NCBI GenBank assembly: GCA_910589415.1 | Contig: OU342638.1 | Span: forward strand, 6,882,001-6,946,000 | Reading direction: 5' to 3' | DNA length: 64,000 nucleotides | DNA from: Malachius bipustulatus | Lineage: Eukaryota > Arthropoda > Insecta > Coleoptera > Melyridae | Part shown: in pieces, positions 34,088-44,481 of the stretch | Position numbering within the stretch: the first letter of the stretch is position 1 | How the letters are laid out: each line of letters starts with the position of its first letter | Position numbers and translations under genes: made by a program | Notes under the pieces: generated by a model | The model's database searches: none | Told to the model about the DNA's origin: nothing | What the model saw: the letters and a program-made list of their open reading frames with translations, nothing else

Positions 34088-37000
34088 TTAATTGGGTTGT
34101 GTGCACGGCTCGGCCGAATACGGCTTGAGGTCCTTTACGTGGATCCTGCGGATTCGGCGCCCAGATTCGTCCTTGAGGTCATAGACCACTGGAGAGAGGA
34201 CTTTGGCGACGGTATACGGTCCGGAATATTTCGGTGCCAGCTTGGCGGCGAAGTGTTTACCGCCGGACGACAGGTGGTGCTCGACCCTCATCACCTTATC
34301 GCCTACCCGACACCTCCAATCTCGACGGCGCAGGTCGTAGTAGTGCTTCTGGTTCTCCGTTGCGTGTCCAAGGTTTAAACGCACCAGCTGGTATAGCTCT
34401 CGGAGGTCGGCGAGACGGCGGACTCGGGGTGCAAACTCGGTCGTGGACGGTTCCTCGGTGGCGTGACCCTCGGTCGGGAACGTGCGACTCGGCACGTGCA
34501 ACTCTCGCCCCATGTTCAAATAGGCTGGGGTATAACCGGTGGATTCGTGTCGGGAGGTGTTGTAGGCCATTGCTAACTCCGGGAGGCGCAGGTCCCATTT
34601 ACGGTGGTCGGAACCGCAGAACTGCGCGATCATTGTCTTGAGGGTGCGGTTCTGTCGCTCGACGGGGTTACATTGCGGAGCATAGACGGGTGTTAAGCGG
34701 TGTTGTATACCCCAGCTCTTGAGGAAGTCCGCGAAGCTGGACCCGATGAACTGCCGCCCGTTATCGGAAATCAGGGTCTTCGGGCACCCGAACTTGGTGA
34801 TGACTGTCTCGAGGAGCATTCTAATGATCGGCGCAGCGGTCGCGGTTCGGATGGGGCGGCATTCCATCCACTTCGTGAATCGGTCTTGGACTACGACGGC
34901 GTAGGCGCTGCCCTTGGTTGATCTTGGCAGCGAGCCGATCAGGTCTACGGAGACGGTCTCCCAGGGCTCCCGCACCACGGACGGTTGCATTAACCCCGGT
35001 GTCTTCTGCTGCGATGATTTGTAGCTCTGGCAGTGGAGACACCCTCGAACGTATTTCGCCGCCTCCCGGAACATACCCGGCCAGTAATAACGTTCGGCGA
35101 GTCGTGCGCAGGTTTTCGCTACCCCCAGGTGGCCCGCCGTCGCCGCGTCATGGTTCTCTGCCAGAATATCGCGTCGGAGTCCGGCCGGCATGCACACTTT
35201 CCACTGGTCCACGTCTGTCGACTCGTGTGCTCGGTTCACGTCCGCAATTCGCCGTTGCAACCGGCCATCTACGACTCTGAAGTCGGGGACAGATGTCGGG
35301 TCTCGCTCCACTGCCTGGATTTTTCTGCGGCACCAGGCGTCGAGTTCGGGGTGCTCCGCGGTATCGGTCGCACAAGCTTCTCCTTCTGGGGGCGCTGGTT
35401 CGATCGGACTGCGGGACAAAAAGTCCGCTACTTTATTGGCCGAACCCTTCCGGTAGACCACATCTAAGTCGAACGATTGCAGGCTCAGGGTCCATCGGGC
35501 GACTCGCCCGGCGGGTGATTTCATTGAGTGCAGGTAACGGAGGGCCTGATGGTCGGTTACTACGGTAAAACGGTATCCCTCCAGGTACGGTCGCATCTTC
35601 TGCACCCCCCAAACTATGGCTAAACACTCCCTCTCGGACACGGTGTAGTTTCTCTCGGCCTTGTTGAGCGTGGTGCTGGCATAGGCAATCACCCGTTCGT
35701 GGTCTTCGAACCTCTGGGTAAGGGCGGCGCCGATCCCGGCTTCGGACGCGTCGGTCTGCAGCGTGAACGGCTGATTAAAGTCGGGACAGGTCAGCACCGG
35801 CGCCTCGGTCAAGCTCGTCTTCAAAGACGTAAAGGCGTCTTCCTGATCAGGCCCCCAATGCCAGCGTTGGGACTTCTTCAGGAGCTTCGTGAGCGGCGTC
35901 GTTATCCGCGCATAGTCGGGAATGAAACGGCGGTACCAGCCCGCCATGCCGAGAAACCTTCGAAGCTGTCTGATGGTTCGCGGGGGTGGCACCTCCCGGA
36001 TGCAGGCTACCTTGTCCGGGTCGGTGGAGATGCCATCGGCGGTGACGACGTGCCCTAGGTATTTCAGAGTGCGCTGGCAGATGTTGCATTTCTCTGGGTT
36101 TAATTGGAGGTTTGCGTCCTTGAGTCGGCGGAACACCTCCCGGAGGTTGTCCAGGTGTTCCTCGAACGTCCTCCCCAGCACGATAATATCGTCCAGGTAG
36201 GCGAAAGCGAAGGGTTCGGTCTCGGGCCCTAAAACTCGGTCCAGGCATCGTTGAAAGGTGGCGCCGGCAGAATGCAGGCCGAACGCCATTACCCGGAATT
36301 GAAACAGGCCCCTCCCTGGCACGGTGAATGCGGTTATCGGTCGGCTCTCCGGTGTCAGGGGTATCTGCCAGTATCCCTGTCTGAGATCTAGGCTAGATAT
36401 GAATCGTGCCTCCCTGAGTTTATCGAGGATAGCTGATATAAACGGCAGGGGATACGCGTCCTTTTCTGACACCTCATTCACCTTGCGAAAGTCGACTCTC
36501 GGGGTTCCATCTTTCTTGCGCACAATGACAACCGGGGAGTTCCAGGGGCTACTGGACGGTTCGATCACCTCTTCGTCTAGCATCCTGTCTACCTCGGCGT
36601 TGACTATTTCTAGCAGCTTCGGGTTCATCGGTCGGTGCCTCTGTTTAATTGGTTCTACCTCCTTCACCTTTATACGGTGCACGGCGACGTCGGTGGTGCC
36701 CTTCACGCCTGAGAACGCTGCCATTTCCGTGCGCAGGAATGCATCGAGGCGGCGACGTTGCATCGGAGACAGGTGGTCTTTCTCGGTGGGCGCGCTTGTG
36801 CCTTTATCTGCCGCGTCAGCTGGTGCCTCTCCCTCTGGTGCGGAACAACAGACGGACGGGCCTGCCCCCGGGGAAATCCCTGGCCCGCGGTATCGGCGGG
36901 TTTTCCTCTTGCGCGGGCGCAAAGGCGGACGGCGCGGGACGGTCACAGCCCCATCCTCGCTGGGTGGCCGCTGGAGCCGGTATCTTCTCCCTCGAATCCG

Positions 37001-37363
37001 CACCACTCCTGCACGGACATCGAGCAGGAAATCCTGGTCTGCTAGGATGTCCATCCCTAGCACCAGGTCGACGGGGAGAGACGGTATGGCCAACAAGGTC
37101 GCTTCCAATCGGTCGCGTTTTACTAGGAGGTCGACTAAATACGCTTCCTGAACCGGTATGGACGAACCATCGGCGACCCGCGCCGACGTGCCTTGGTAGC
37201 GGCGGATAGTCGCGCCTTGGCTACGGCAATGTTCGGCCGCCCTCTGGCCAACGAACGACCGCGTTGCACCAGTGTCGATGAGGGCGCTGAAGCTTTCTCC
37301 CTCGATCGTCACGCTCAGGAACGGCCTCGTATCGGGGTCTGGAGACGGTCGCGTAAGCGGCAT
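34088..37363 (-). CDS. pol: Pol polyprotein of the kinase-bearing gypsy element
   Basis: 1091 residues from the first ATG, but the frame is open upstream to the gag frameshift site, so the mature product probably begins there. Protease D30-T-G. Reverse transcriptase with DLRQGYWQIPL and YLDD at 389-392. RNase H with LQTDASEAG near 535 and TDHQAL near 603. Integrase zinc domain H738, H745, C775, C778, and a catalytic core with D807 (VSVDLIG), a SDNG block near 867 and Glu in PVERQNRT. A GPY-type module near the end (SGPYTVAKV) and HVKDLKPY complete it. No damage to any catalytic motif is visible. It copies and integrates the element. The stop is followed by the kinase region. Confidence 0.95.
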   Translation of the reverse strand: MPLTRPSPDPDTRPFLSVTIEGESFSALIDTGATRSFVGQRAAEHCRSQGATIRRYQGTSARVADGSSIPVQEAYLVDLLVKRDRLEATLLAIPSLPVDLVLGMDILADQDFLLDVRAGVVRIRGRRYRLQRPPSEDGAVTVPRRPPLRPRKRKTRRYRGPGISPGAGPSVCCSAPEGEAPADAADKGTSAPTEKDHLSPMQRRRLDAFLRTEMAAFSGVKGTTDVAVHRIKVKEVEPIKQRHRPMNPKLLEIVNAEVDRMLDEEVIEPSSSPWNSPVVIVRKKDGTPRVDFRKVNEVSEKDAYPLPFISAILDKLREARFISSLDLRQGYWQIPLTPESRPITAFTVPGRGLFQFRVMAFGLHSAGATFQRCLDRVLGPETEPFAFAYLDDIIVLGRTFEEHLDNLREVFRRLKDANLQLNPEKCNICQRTLKYLGHVVTADGISTDPDKVACIREVPPPRTIRQLRRFLGMAGWYRRFIPDYARITTPLTKLLKKSQRWHWGPDQEDAFTSLKTSLTEAPVLTCPDFNQPFTLQTDASEAGIGAALTQRFEDHERVIAYASTTLNKAERNYTVSERECLAIVWGVQKMRPYLEGYRFTVVTDHQALRYLHSMKSPAGRVARWTLSLQSFDLDVVYRKGSANKVADFLSRSPIEPAPPEGEACATDTAEHPELDAWCRRKIQAVERDPTSVPDFRVVDGRLQRRIADVNRAHESTDVDQWKVCMPAGLRRDILAENHDAATAGHLGVAKTCARLAERYYWPGMFREAAKYVRGCLHCQSYKSSQQKTPGLMQPSVVREPWETVSVDLIGSLPRSTKGSAYAVVVQDRFTKWMECRPIRTATAAPIIRMLLETVITKFGCPKTLISDNGRQFIGSSFADFLKSWGIQHRLTPVYAPQCNPVERQNRTLKTMIAQFCGSDHRKWDLRLPELAMAYNTSRHESTGYTPAYLNMGRELHVPSRTFPTEGHATEEPSTTEFAPRVRRLADLRELYQLVRLNLGHATENQKHYYDLRRRDWRCRVGDKVMRVEHHLSSGGKHFAAKLAPKYSGPYTVAKVLSPVVYDLKDESGRRIRRIHVKDLKPYSAEPCTQPN

Positions 37364-37401
37364 ACGGACGCTCGGGGCGAGTTCACGGTCGGTCGGCGTC
37401 G

Positions 37402-38715
37402 TTACTCGCCCCTGTGGGCGTTTCCCTGTTCTCCGCAGTCACAATCTCTTGAGAAGACGCCGGTTCGATGGCAACGTGAGCAGAAAATTTTGGACTGACC
37501 TCTGCACTGTCCACGGAAATGCCCCTCCTCCCCGCATCTCCAGCATATGGGAGGGGAACGTCGCTGTTCGGGGGTGGCGAACCTGACTGTCCTGCGGGTC
37601 GCGGAACCCGCGGCGGTGTCCCCGGGAGCCACAACGGGTCTGGGCGGCGACGGGCTGCGGTGAGACGGCGGAGACGGGCTACGGTATGACGGCGGGGACC
37701 GTGTCATGGCGGGAGGAGGAGTTGCAGCCGCGGGATTGTCGGCGTGCGGCGCGTAACCGGACTCTGTGCGATACCGGTCGGGCCTCGGTTCGGGCCGGGG
37801 CCTATTCCTGGCGGCTCGCAGTTCGGCGAGGACGTCCTGGGCTGACTTGGCCGCCTCCATTAACGCATCCGGATGCTGGTGTTGCCAGAGCATTTGTTTC
37901 AGCTCCGGTCGCATATTCCGGTTCAGCCAGTCCATCTGCCGGTATCTCGGGACAGCCCCGTGCCTTCGGAATAACGTCTGCATGGTTGTGATATAATGCA
38001 GCACGTCTTCTGTGGGACCCTGTACTCGGCGGCTGATTTCGGCCTCCAGCTCGAAAAAGTAGTCATTCCGGAAATAAAACTTCCGAAACGCCGTTAAAAA
38101 CTCCTCCCAAGTCGCTCGGGAGCCGGCGTTGTTCCGGTACCACGCCAGACAGTCGCCTTCGAGTACCAGCGGCATTGCACGCAGCATGCGCTCCTCAGAC
38201 ACGTCGTAAATCTCACGCATCTCTTCCAGCCTCTCTAGGAACGCAACGGGGTCGGTGCTGCCATCGTACATCAGATTCCAGGCGGCGACGTTCGGCGGCG
38301 GCGGCGCGGGGGTCTGTTGGGCCGGCGGCTGACTTGCCGTGAAAACGTGATGGGAGCTAGGTGGAGCGGACATAACGCTGTACACGGGCGGCGCCGACGT
38401 GGTGCTCGTCATTGTCGTCGTGCGGACGGCGGGTGCGTTTGGCTCTGAGGTGGTGCCACTTTTCGGGTCGGATCGGGGCATCGATCTGATCAGGTTCGAC
38501 AGCACCCGGCGTTTTTCTTCCACCGTGCCGGGACACGGGACACCGATCTTCTCTAACTCTGCGTCTAGCTCGTCTTTCTTCAGCCGGTAAATCCAGGAGG
38601 TCTTCGTGTCTGTCGCCTCGGTCGGAGGTAGGCACTTCAAGAGGTCGTAGTTGCTAGTTTTCGGCGCCGAGGTGCCGCACGCTCCCAGCTGGTCGTCTTC
38701 TCCGGTCGGTGGCAT
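37402..38715 (-). CDS. gag: Gag of the kinase-bearing gypsy element
   Basis: 437 residues. After a charged start, about 20-90 includes WIYRLKKDELDAELEKIG, a SAP-like helix pair; then comes a Pro/Ser/Thr-rich linker. A Retrotrans_gag capsid region follows at about 140-290 (VAFLERLEEMREIY, GDCLAWYRNN, WEEFLTAFRKFYF). After another Arg/Pro-rich linker come the nucleocapsid zinc blocks CWRCGEEGHFRGQC and FCSRCHRTGVFSRDCDC near the end. It packages element RNA into particles. Pol follows in the -1 frame. The nucleocapsid is echoed by the frame at 32292-32831. Confidence 0.92.
   Translation of the reverse strand: MPPTGEDDQLGACGTSAPKTSNYDLLKCLPPTEATDTKTSWIYRLKKDELDAELEKIGVPCPGTVEEKRRVLSNLIRSMPRSDPKSGTTSEPNAPAVRTTTMTSTTSAPPVYSVMSAPPSSHHVFTASQPPAQQTPAPPPPNVAAWNLMYDGSTDPVAFLERLEEMREIYDVSEERMLRAMPLVLEGDCLAWYRNNAGSRATWEEFLTAFRKFYFRNDYFFELEAEISRRVQGPTEDVLHYITTMQTLFRRHGAVPRYRQMDWLNRNMRPELKQMLWQHQHPDALMEAAKSAQDVLAELRAARNRPRPEPRPDRYRTESGYAPHADNPAAATPPPAMTRSPPSYRSPSPPSHRSPSPPRPVVAPGDTAAGSATRRTVRFATPEQRRSPPICWRCGEEGHFRGQCRGQSKIFCSRCHRTGVFSRDCDCGEQGNAHRGE
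37420..37426 (-). promoter_or_regulatory. Predicted -1 ribosomal frameshift site G GGA AAC
   Basis: On the minus strand the heptamer GGGAAAC lies in gag phase as G GGA AAC, five codons before the gag stop. A one-base backward slip leads into the pol frame, which stays open to the pol ATG and beyond. A short hairpin CGCCC-ACAG-GGGCG follows directly. This heptamer type is used by several retroviruses. No other route from gag to pol is visible. Confidence 0.8.
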
Positions 38716-39075
38716 TCTGAACCAGGCGGCAACGCTTCTCTCCAGCGGACGGTCGATCGTCGGAACTTTTTACTGATGCGGCGGCGATCCGGCGACGCTA
38801 CGACGACGGTACGGCGGCGAGACGGCGATGACACGGCGACGAGACGGCGAGGTAACGACCTGTTTATCGTTACCTGTTCCTATTGTTAGAAATTGCACTA
38901 ACTCGCTAGATACCTATACGGGAATCGGACAGAAATGCACCTAAGCTATACCTACGGTGAGTCGTAACCTATATCTCGGTATTCGGAGAATAAAAAATAA
39001 AACGGAACGTAAACAATTTTACCACCAAGAATAAATGACAAGCGGGAAAGTTCTAGAACCTGGAACTAAAAAAAA
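38716..39075 (-). other. 5' leader of the kinase-bearing gypsy element
   Basis: About 360 bases between the primer site and the gag start. It includes repeated CGGCGACG/GACGGCGA phrases near 38770-38860 and an AT-rich part. It should hold the packaging signal and perhaps splice donors, but I cannot point to one. No coding sequence. Confidence 0.6.
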
Positions 39076-39094
39076 GGTCCCTGCTCGGGCGCCA
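39076..39094 (-). promoter_or_regulatory. Primer binding site, tRNA-Lys type
   Basis: Four bases after the 5' LTR the minus strand reads TGGCGCCCGAGCAGGGACC. It differs at one position from the tRNA-Lys3 primer site used by lentiviruses and some insect elements, so a lysine tRNA is the likely primer. Position and TGG start fit a primer site exactly. Confidence 0.85.
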
Positions 39095-39098
39095 AACT

Positions 39099-41292
39099 TG
39101 TGACAGGCCGCCCTGGGGCTTGGGGAAAACTTACGTAAGTCGGCGGAAATTCTTCTCGGGCGCCAGATTTTTTGTGAGTGTTTACTCCCTGGGGAAAGTT
39201 CTCGCAGCGTTTTCCCTGTGCCTGATGCACAATGGTACTTTCTTAGTACCCTTGTCCCTAGGGTAGCTCGTGGAGAAAGGAAAATGCCAGGGGTCGGCTT
39301 AAGTTATCACCAGATTAAATGAACTAGTCAGGGCGATGTTCTTTACGCACCTACCTGGTAGACTGGCACGTTCACGGAGCTAAGCTGTCGGCGAGATAAC
39401 GGGGAAATGACATAGGATACGACTCAAAATATGAACAAGTTTATTCTTAGTAATTACTAACAAAAATAAAATACAATGCAATTCCTTTGTGGTGGTTAAA
39501 CAACGTGATTAATTAAATAAATTAATTGAAAAATAATTAAATCGGAAGTGATGATGACTAAACAAACTATAAACTGGTAGGTACTTACGTGGATAGATTA
39601 ATGAACATTTTATTCAAATTACAGAAATAATCACAATCATAGCTAAAAAATAAATCAATCAAACCTAGATAGGTACTTACGTGATCAAGGGTAGTCTTAT
39701 TATACAAATTACATACGGGTCATGGGGGTATAAATAAAACACAAGTCAGTCTTTATTACTGCCAGTAAAAATAATACGATCAAAATAAAGTAACTCGATG
39801 AGCGAAATAAATGAAGTAGGTACCTACCAGAATAAAATCGGAACGAGCGACGGTGCAATTCCCCGAGCGGCGGTGGTACGTCAAATTAAGAACAGCAAAC
39901 AGGGCAGGAAAGCCGGCGAACCGTGCGTGTGTGTATGAGCGTGTGTTCTATGTGTGCCTGAATCTGAGGCCAAGCTCCAAGAACACCGTATCACTTCCGT
40001 GTGCAACGGGCTAGGGTTAACTTCCCACCGAGCGTCCGGGGCCAGTGGTCACCGCGCCCAAGCAAAGAACGGTGGGTAGAAAACCGCAACTCCCCCGGAA
40101 GGTCGTTGTCCAGGAGTCGGCCAACAGAGAGAGGACTTTCAAATTCAAGTGGGTTGTCGTAGGTGAATTTGGGGTGTAAGGCTCGGCTTAATTACAATTA
40201 TGAACGTACCTTGTTTTGCGAAGCGGGTGGTGTCGGTGCGGAATCAACGGACTGGGAACGTCGCGGTCTGGGCACTCGGCGAAGCACGGCGGACGGCGAA
40301 GTAAGAGTAGGTACACACGACAAAAGAACTGTTCGCGGGCTCTATCACAATCACTCCAGAATTCTACTATCTGATCTACGAACTTCCTATACCACTATGC
40401 TGACCACTATTACGGGATTCCAGACGGGCGCGAAATAACGGATAGCTTCCGGGGAAAACTCAAAGCACGGCTCGACAAAAAAACAAGTCGAGTCGAAAAA
40501 CAATAAAATTCACTAAACTTCACGAAGAAGGAACGGTCCAGAAGACGGTCAGAAAACTATCTTAATCACGACGGGTTGAAAACAATCGAACAGGTCGGAA
40601 AGAATTGAGCCCTCCGCTTGGGTTCCGCCACCTTTTATAATAAATGATGATGACGGCATCCGACGCTAAATCAGTAATCGGAGTAATTTCATTGGTTGTT
40701 GCCGGCAGGGCACGCCGATCGCAAAAACGCATTTCGGAGAAAATGATTTCTAGAAATAATAATAAACGTCGATACGAAGTCGGCTTTTTGTGGGGCGATA
40801 AGAATTGCAATCGCCGGATTTTTATTAAATTTACCTCTGGTTTGCATTTGTTTCTTGTATTTACAGACGCAAAAAATTGTTGGAGGGAAGTTCCCATCGC
40901 TTCTAAAGAATAAAACTGATGCTCGACTGAATTAAATAAAAATCGGAAAACAGAAAATTAATGTTATTATTATGAATTTAATAAATCCGGCCGCGATTTC
41001 ACGGCGTAGGTAGGTAGGTAGGTAGCCCGCTATCGCAAGCGCTAAGTTCATGATACCCGGCCAGCGGAGTTCCTGGAAATGCAACGACCGGATGAAACCC
41101 TTCTTATTCGACATCTATTTATTAAATAATCTATTACCTATTGCACCCGATTTTATTTAAGAGAATTTTAGAAATGCTAAAAAGGAACATCAATGCCTCT
41201 GGACCTGAAATTACCTATTTCTACTCAATTTAAACAGGGGAAAATCATGATTATGCCTATTAAAACGGGGCAATTTCCATTGCTTCGTTACA
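39099..41292 (-). repeat. 5' LTR of the kinase-bearing gypsy element
   Basis: 2194 bp, copy of 29879-32063 with small indels, for example extra bases near 40478 and a longer ATGATGATG run near 40645. On the minus strand it starts TGTAACGAAGC at 41292 and ends at 39099 beside the primer site. It should hold the promoter; a TATA box lies about 650 bases in. Confidence 0.93.
40631..40639 (-). promoter_or_regulatory. Candidate TATA box in the 5' LTR
   Basis: The minus strand reads TTATAAAAGGTGGCGG here, a good match to a TATA box, with the same bases in the other LTR at 31411-31419. Transcription would then start near 40600, giving a U3 of about 690 bases. Confidence 0.6.
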
Positions 41293-41296
41293 GGAC

Positions 41297-42460
41297 ATTC
41301 GTCCTTTAGCTGCTTCACTGAGACCACGTTCGTCATCTCAGTTCTATCGTTTTTATTAAATAATAATATTACTATTATAAATATACGTTTGTCCTTTTGC
41401 CAAACCACTTATTAAGCACTACCTAACAAGAAAGTGCAGTTTTGTTAAAATTTGGCAAATTCGTCCTTTCGCCAAAACACCATCAACATATCGACCCTGT
41501 TTTGCCAAAATGACGAACAAACCAAAGTACATAATATTTAGAGAAACAGCGTGTTTTTATTATAATAAGGAAGCTTTGAGAAACAAAAGGTTGGTGGTAA
41601 TCTGTAATGTGGAAGAAAATTTAATAATTGATATTGTATACAGGGTGTATTGTAACGTCCGCATAATATTAGCACCACGCGATTTTACATCAAAAGCAGA
41701 ACAAAAAAGTCCGCAACAGTTTTTTCTTGATGTACACAGATTTTAAGATATGGACAATTTAACGTTCTTAAATTTTGCAACACTGGCGCTGGTATAAAAA
41801 TTAAGATAACTTATTAGACGTGAAGTCACCTCACTGGTATAGTGTGCCGTTGCTATGTAATCGAAAAAAGGTGCAACAAGACAAATGTCATGCTGCGACG
41901 TGTCAATGTTGCAATTTTTTTTAAGATTTTTTATTTTTTCAATTTTTTATTCAACAATTAAAACGCGCAGTTGCAATATTGATTGGAAGTATTGGAACTC
42001 AGGAAATCAAATAATTCCTAGTTTTGAAATGTTAATAAAACCATTTTTACCAAAAAAAAAATCTAAAATTTTGGATAATTTGGCTATTTTACTTCTTACT
42101 TAAGAATTTTTTAATAATATTAAGCAATATTTTTGAGTATTAAAAAACTTCAAATTTAAACTACAATGGTCGATAACTTCGTTATTTAAGGTCTAAGAGC
42201 TAAACGGTATTGAAACTTTATGTTCTGTTTTTGATGTAGAATCACGTGGTGCTAATATTATGCGGACGTTACAATACACCCTGTATAAATTTGTTTAAAA
42301 AACTGGACAGAATGAAGAAAATTTGATTAATTATGGATGTTCGTCCATACGCCACATCAATAATTTCAAAAAACGTATTTATGTTCGTCCGGATTTGTTC
42401 CTTTTACTGTATTAAAATTTTGTTCGTCTTTTTGTCTTATTATTACAGAGGATGTTCGTC
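41297..42460. repeat. Left cluster of GTTCGTCC subterminal repeats
   Basis: Nine motif copies (including variants TTTGTCC and GTTCGTCT, one in inverse orientation) are spread over 1.2 kb, split by the MITE at 41641-42283. Several continue into TTTTGCC or TTTCGCC. The region is otherwise AT-rich. The plus-strand frame at 41510 runs into the MITE and is not called as a gene. Confidence 0.7.
41641..42283. mobile_element. TA-MITE, 643 bp
   Basis: Ends CAGGGTGTATTGTAACGTCC and the complement, flanked by TA at 41639-41640 and 42284-42285. The arms match for about 60 bases (GCATAATATTAGCACCACG). The interior is AT-rich and shows no transposase and not the shared core of the large palindromic elements, so it is a separate family with the same CAGGGTG start. 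Confidence 0.9.
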
Positions 42461-42640
42461 TAAAATGTATTGAAAAAGGTTAAAGAATAATAATTATGAA
42501 CAAAACTCATAAGAGCATTTTAACTTTATTGTAATTATAATATAACAAACACAACATTATTTAATCACAAACTAAATAATATCTCATTCTTATTTGACAT
42601 GAAAAACTGAACATAAACTTTATTAAAGCAAAACAAGTGA

Positions 42641-42823
42641 TCACAAACTATTTAAAAAAAAAACTGCACTGCCCTGTGAAAAACTAATAACTGAAATCTT
42701 ATCCTCTGATGGAGATGAAGAACTATCTTCCTCATCAGATGACATTAAAGTCTTTTGCACACTTGCTTTAAAAGGAAGAGATAAAAATTCATTATGATAT
42801 TTTTTTGGTGTAACTTCTGTCAT
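42641..42823 (-). CDS. Short acidic/Ser-rich frame, unknown
   Basis: A 60-residue frame with MSSDEEDSSSSPSEDK. It lies just downstream of the MADF gene on the same strand. I do not recognise it. It may be a last exon of a Harbinger gene or chance; no splice site ties it firmly to a neighbour. Confidence 0.25.
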   Translation of the reverse strand: MTEVTPKKYHNEFLSLPFKASVQKTLMSSDEEDSSSSPSEDKISVISFSQGSAVFFLNSL

Positions 42824-43699
42824 GTATAAATATAGAATTATATTGTGGCTATATATTTGAATAGAGACAGATTATTGAATTGTGTGCATTGCTTGGGCGA
42901 GGATGTCTTTTGTTGTTAGTTCACTCGATTGGTGTTCATTTGTTTCTGCATGAAATGAATATGATGTCAAATTTTGGGAATCACTCAACATCGAACAAAA
43001 TTTTTGCATATTATTTGTTTCTTCCGGAGCACATGGTCCGGAATATTGGGAATCACTTAACACCGAATGTGGGGTATTTGGCCAATATGAAGAGGTAGTT
43101 TCATCAGTTTCTATTATTTGTAGTTGAGAGGCTTGATTTTTACTTTGATTTTGCTTATATTTCATTATATCTTGAATCCTCGCTTTTGAAAGAAGAGAAT
43201 TTATTTCGCTTTGTACCTCAATAGCTCTTACAAGGTCAATTTTTCTTAGCTGGCTTGCAACATGTTTACCAAAAATGTCGAACTCGTCTTCATTCAACGA
43301 TTCCTTGGCAGTATCACAAATCTTTTGCAGTTTGTTTATTGCTTCAGAAGATGCGTCGTCCTTGAATCGCTTCTTTAATCGCGTCTTGGTGCGAACCTGA
43401 GAAGTTGATGGTGTATTAATACTTTGAGAAACTTCAGGCTGCGTGTTGGATGACTGATGACTGCTTCATATTGACTTGATTTTTTCATACTGGAAGTACT
43501 TTGACGTATCATTTATTATACATTCAGTGTTTCCACTTTCATTTCCATCATTTGCCTCTCTCTGTTGCGAAACAACTTCATCACCATGTGTTTTTTCCCT
43601 AGAAGGAGATGTGCTGGCCCGTCTTTTTGACTGAGAGCTCTGAAAACAAGTACTTATGATGAAAACTGTGTTTTGGTACGAAATAATTCTTATTTACAG

Positions 43700-44481
43700 G
43701 TTCCTAGGAAAGAAGTGGAATGGCAACGTATAGAACAAGGGTTTTCTACAAAATGGAACTATCCAAAATGTGGTGGTGCACTAGACGGTAAACATATTGT
43801 GATAAAAAATCCACTAGGTGGAGGATCTGATTATTATAATTATAAAGGGACATACAGTATAGTTTTTCTTGCATTAGTTGACGCCGACTACTGTTTTACA
43901 TACATAGACATTGGTGCTCAAGGGAGAGCTTCAGATGGGGGAATTTTTCAAGAAAGTACCTTGTATGACGGCTTAGAAAATTCACGGTTAAATATGCCTC
44001 AAGGGATGGTTGTTGTTGCAGACGACGCTTTTCCTTTGAAAACCTACCTCATGAAACCGTTCTCAAAACGAAATTTATCAGTAAGGAAAAAAATATTCAA
44101 TTACAGATTAAGTAGAGCTCGTCGAATTGTTGAGAATGCATTTGGATTATTGGTAGCCAAATTCAGAATTTTCGAGAGACCAATTGCACTTTCTCAGAAA
44201 AAGTTACTTCAATAGTAAAGGCTACTACAGCTTTGCACAATTGGTTGCGCAAAACTTCTGCAGGATCTTACATTACAAATGGACTTGTTGATAAAGAAGA
44301 TTTAGAGTCCGGACATATCACTCCGGGTTCTTGGAGAAACCTACAAACAGCAATGCAGGAACTGCAACGCCAAGGTAGCAGTAATTATTCCCGGATTGCT
44401 TCAAATATTCGTGAGAAATACGCCGATTACTTTTGTTCAGATGGAGCAGTACCATGGCAGTTGGACAGAATTAGAAGGTAA
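43700..44481 (+). pseudogene. HARBI1-like DDE transposase (N-terminus missing)
   Basis: The frame starts at a splice acceptor (TCTTATTTACAG before 43700) with VPRKEVEWQRIEQGF and runs through the DDE_Tnp_4 core: GGALDGKH (first Asp), GRASDGGIFQES (second Asp), VVADDAFPL and RRIVENAFGLL (Glu). At about 44200, around a run of five A, the frame shifts. The C-terminal part then continues at 44233-44481 (LHNWLRKTSAG to DRIRR). The N-terminal HTH exon is not present upstream, where exon 2 of the MADF gene lies. It would cut and paste its element at a 3-bp target; this copy is broken. Confidence 0.85.

Larger units (their letters stand above)
29879..41292 (-). mobile_element. 11.4-kb Ty3/gypsy element carrying a protein kinase
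   Basis: Two 2.2-kb LTRs with TGTGACAGGC/GCTTCGTTACA ends (plus-strand view) flank a minus-strand coding region. It is bounded by a GGAC duplication at 29875-29878 and 41293-41296. Reading on the minus strand: 5' LTR, tRNA-Lys-type primer site, gag, a -1 frameshift heptamer, pol (protease, RT, RNase H, integrase), a protein kinase frame, a second zinc-knuckle frame, polypurine tract, 3' LTR. The internal part is strikingly GC-rich compared with the AT-rich surroundings. LTRs differ by several indels (for example 12 extra bases near 31057 in one), so the insertion is not brand new. Gag and pol are open throughout. Confidence 0.93.

Noticed and set aside
42300..42640. Left terminus of the Harbinger-type element
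   Set aside because: No complement of AATGTAAACCCACC was found here, so I did not mark an exact left end.
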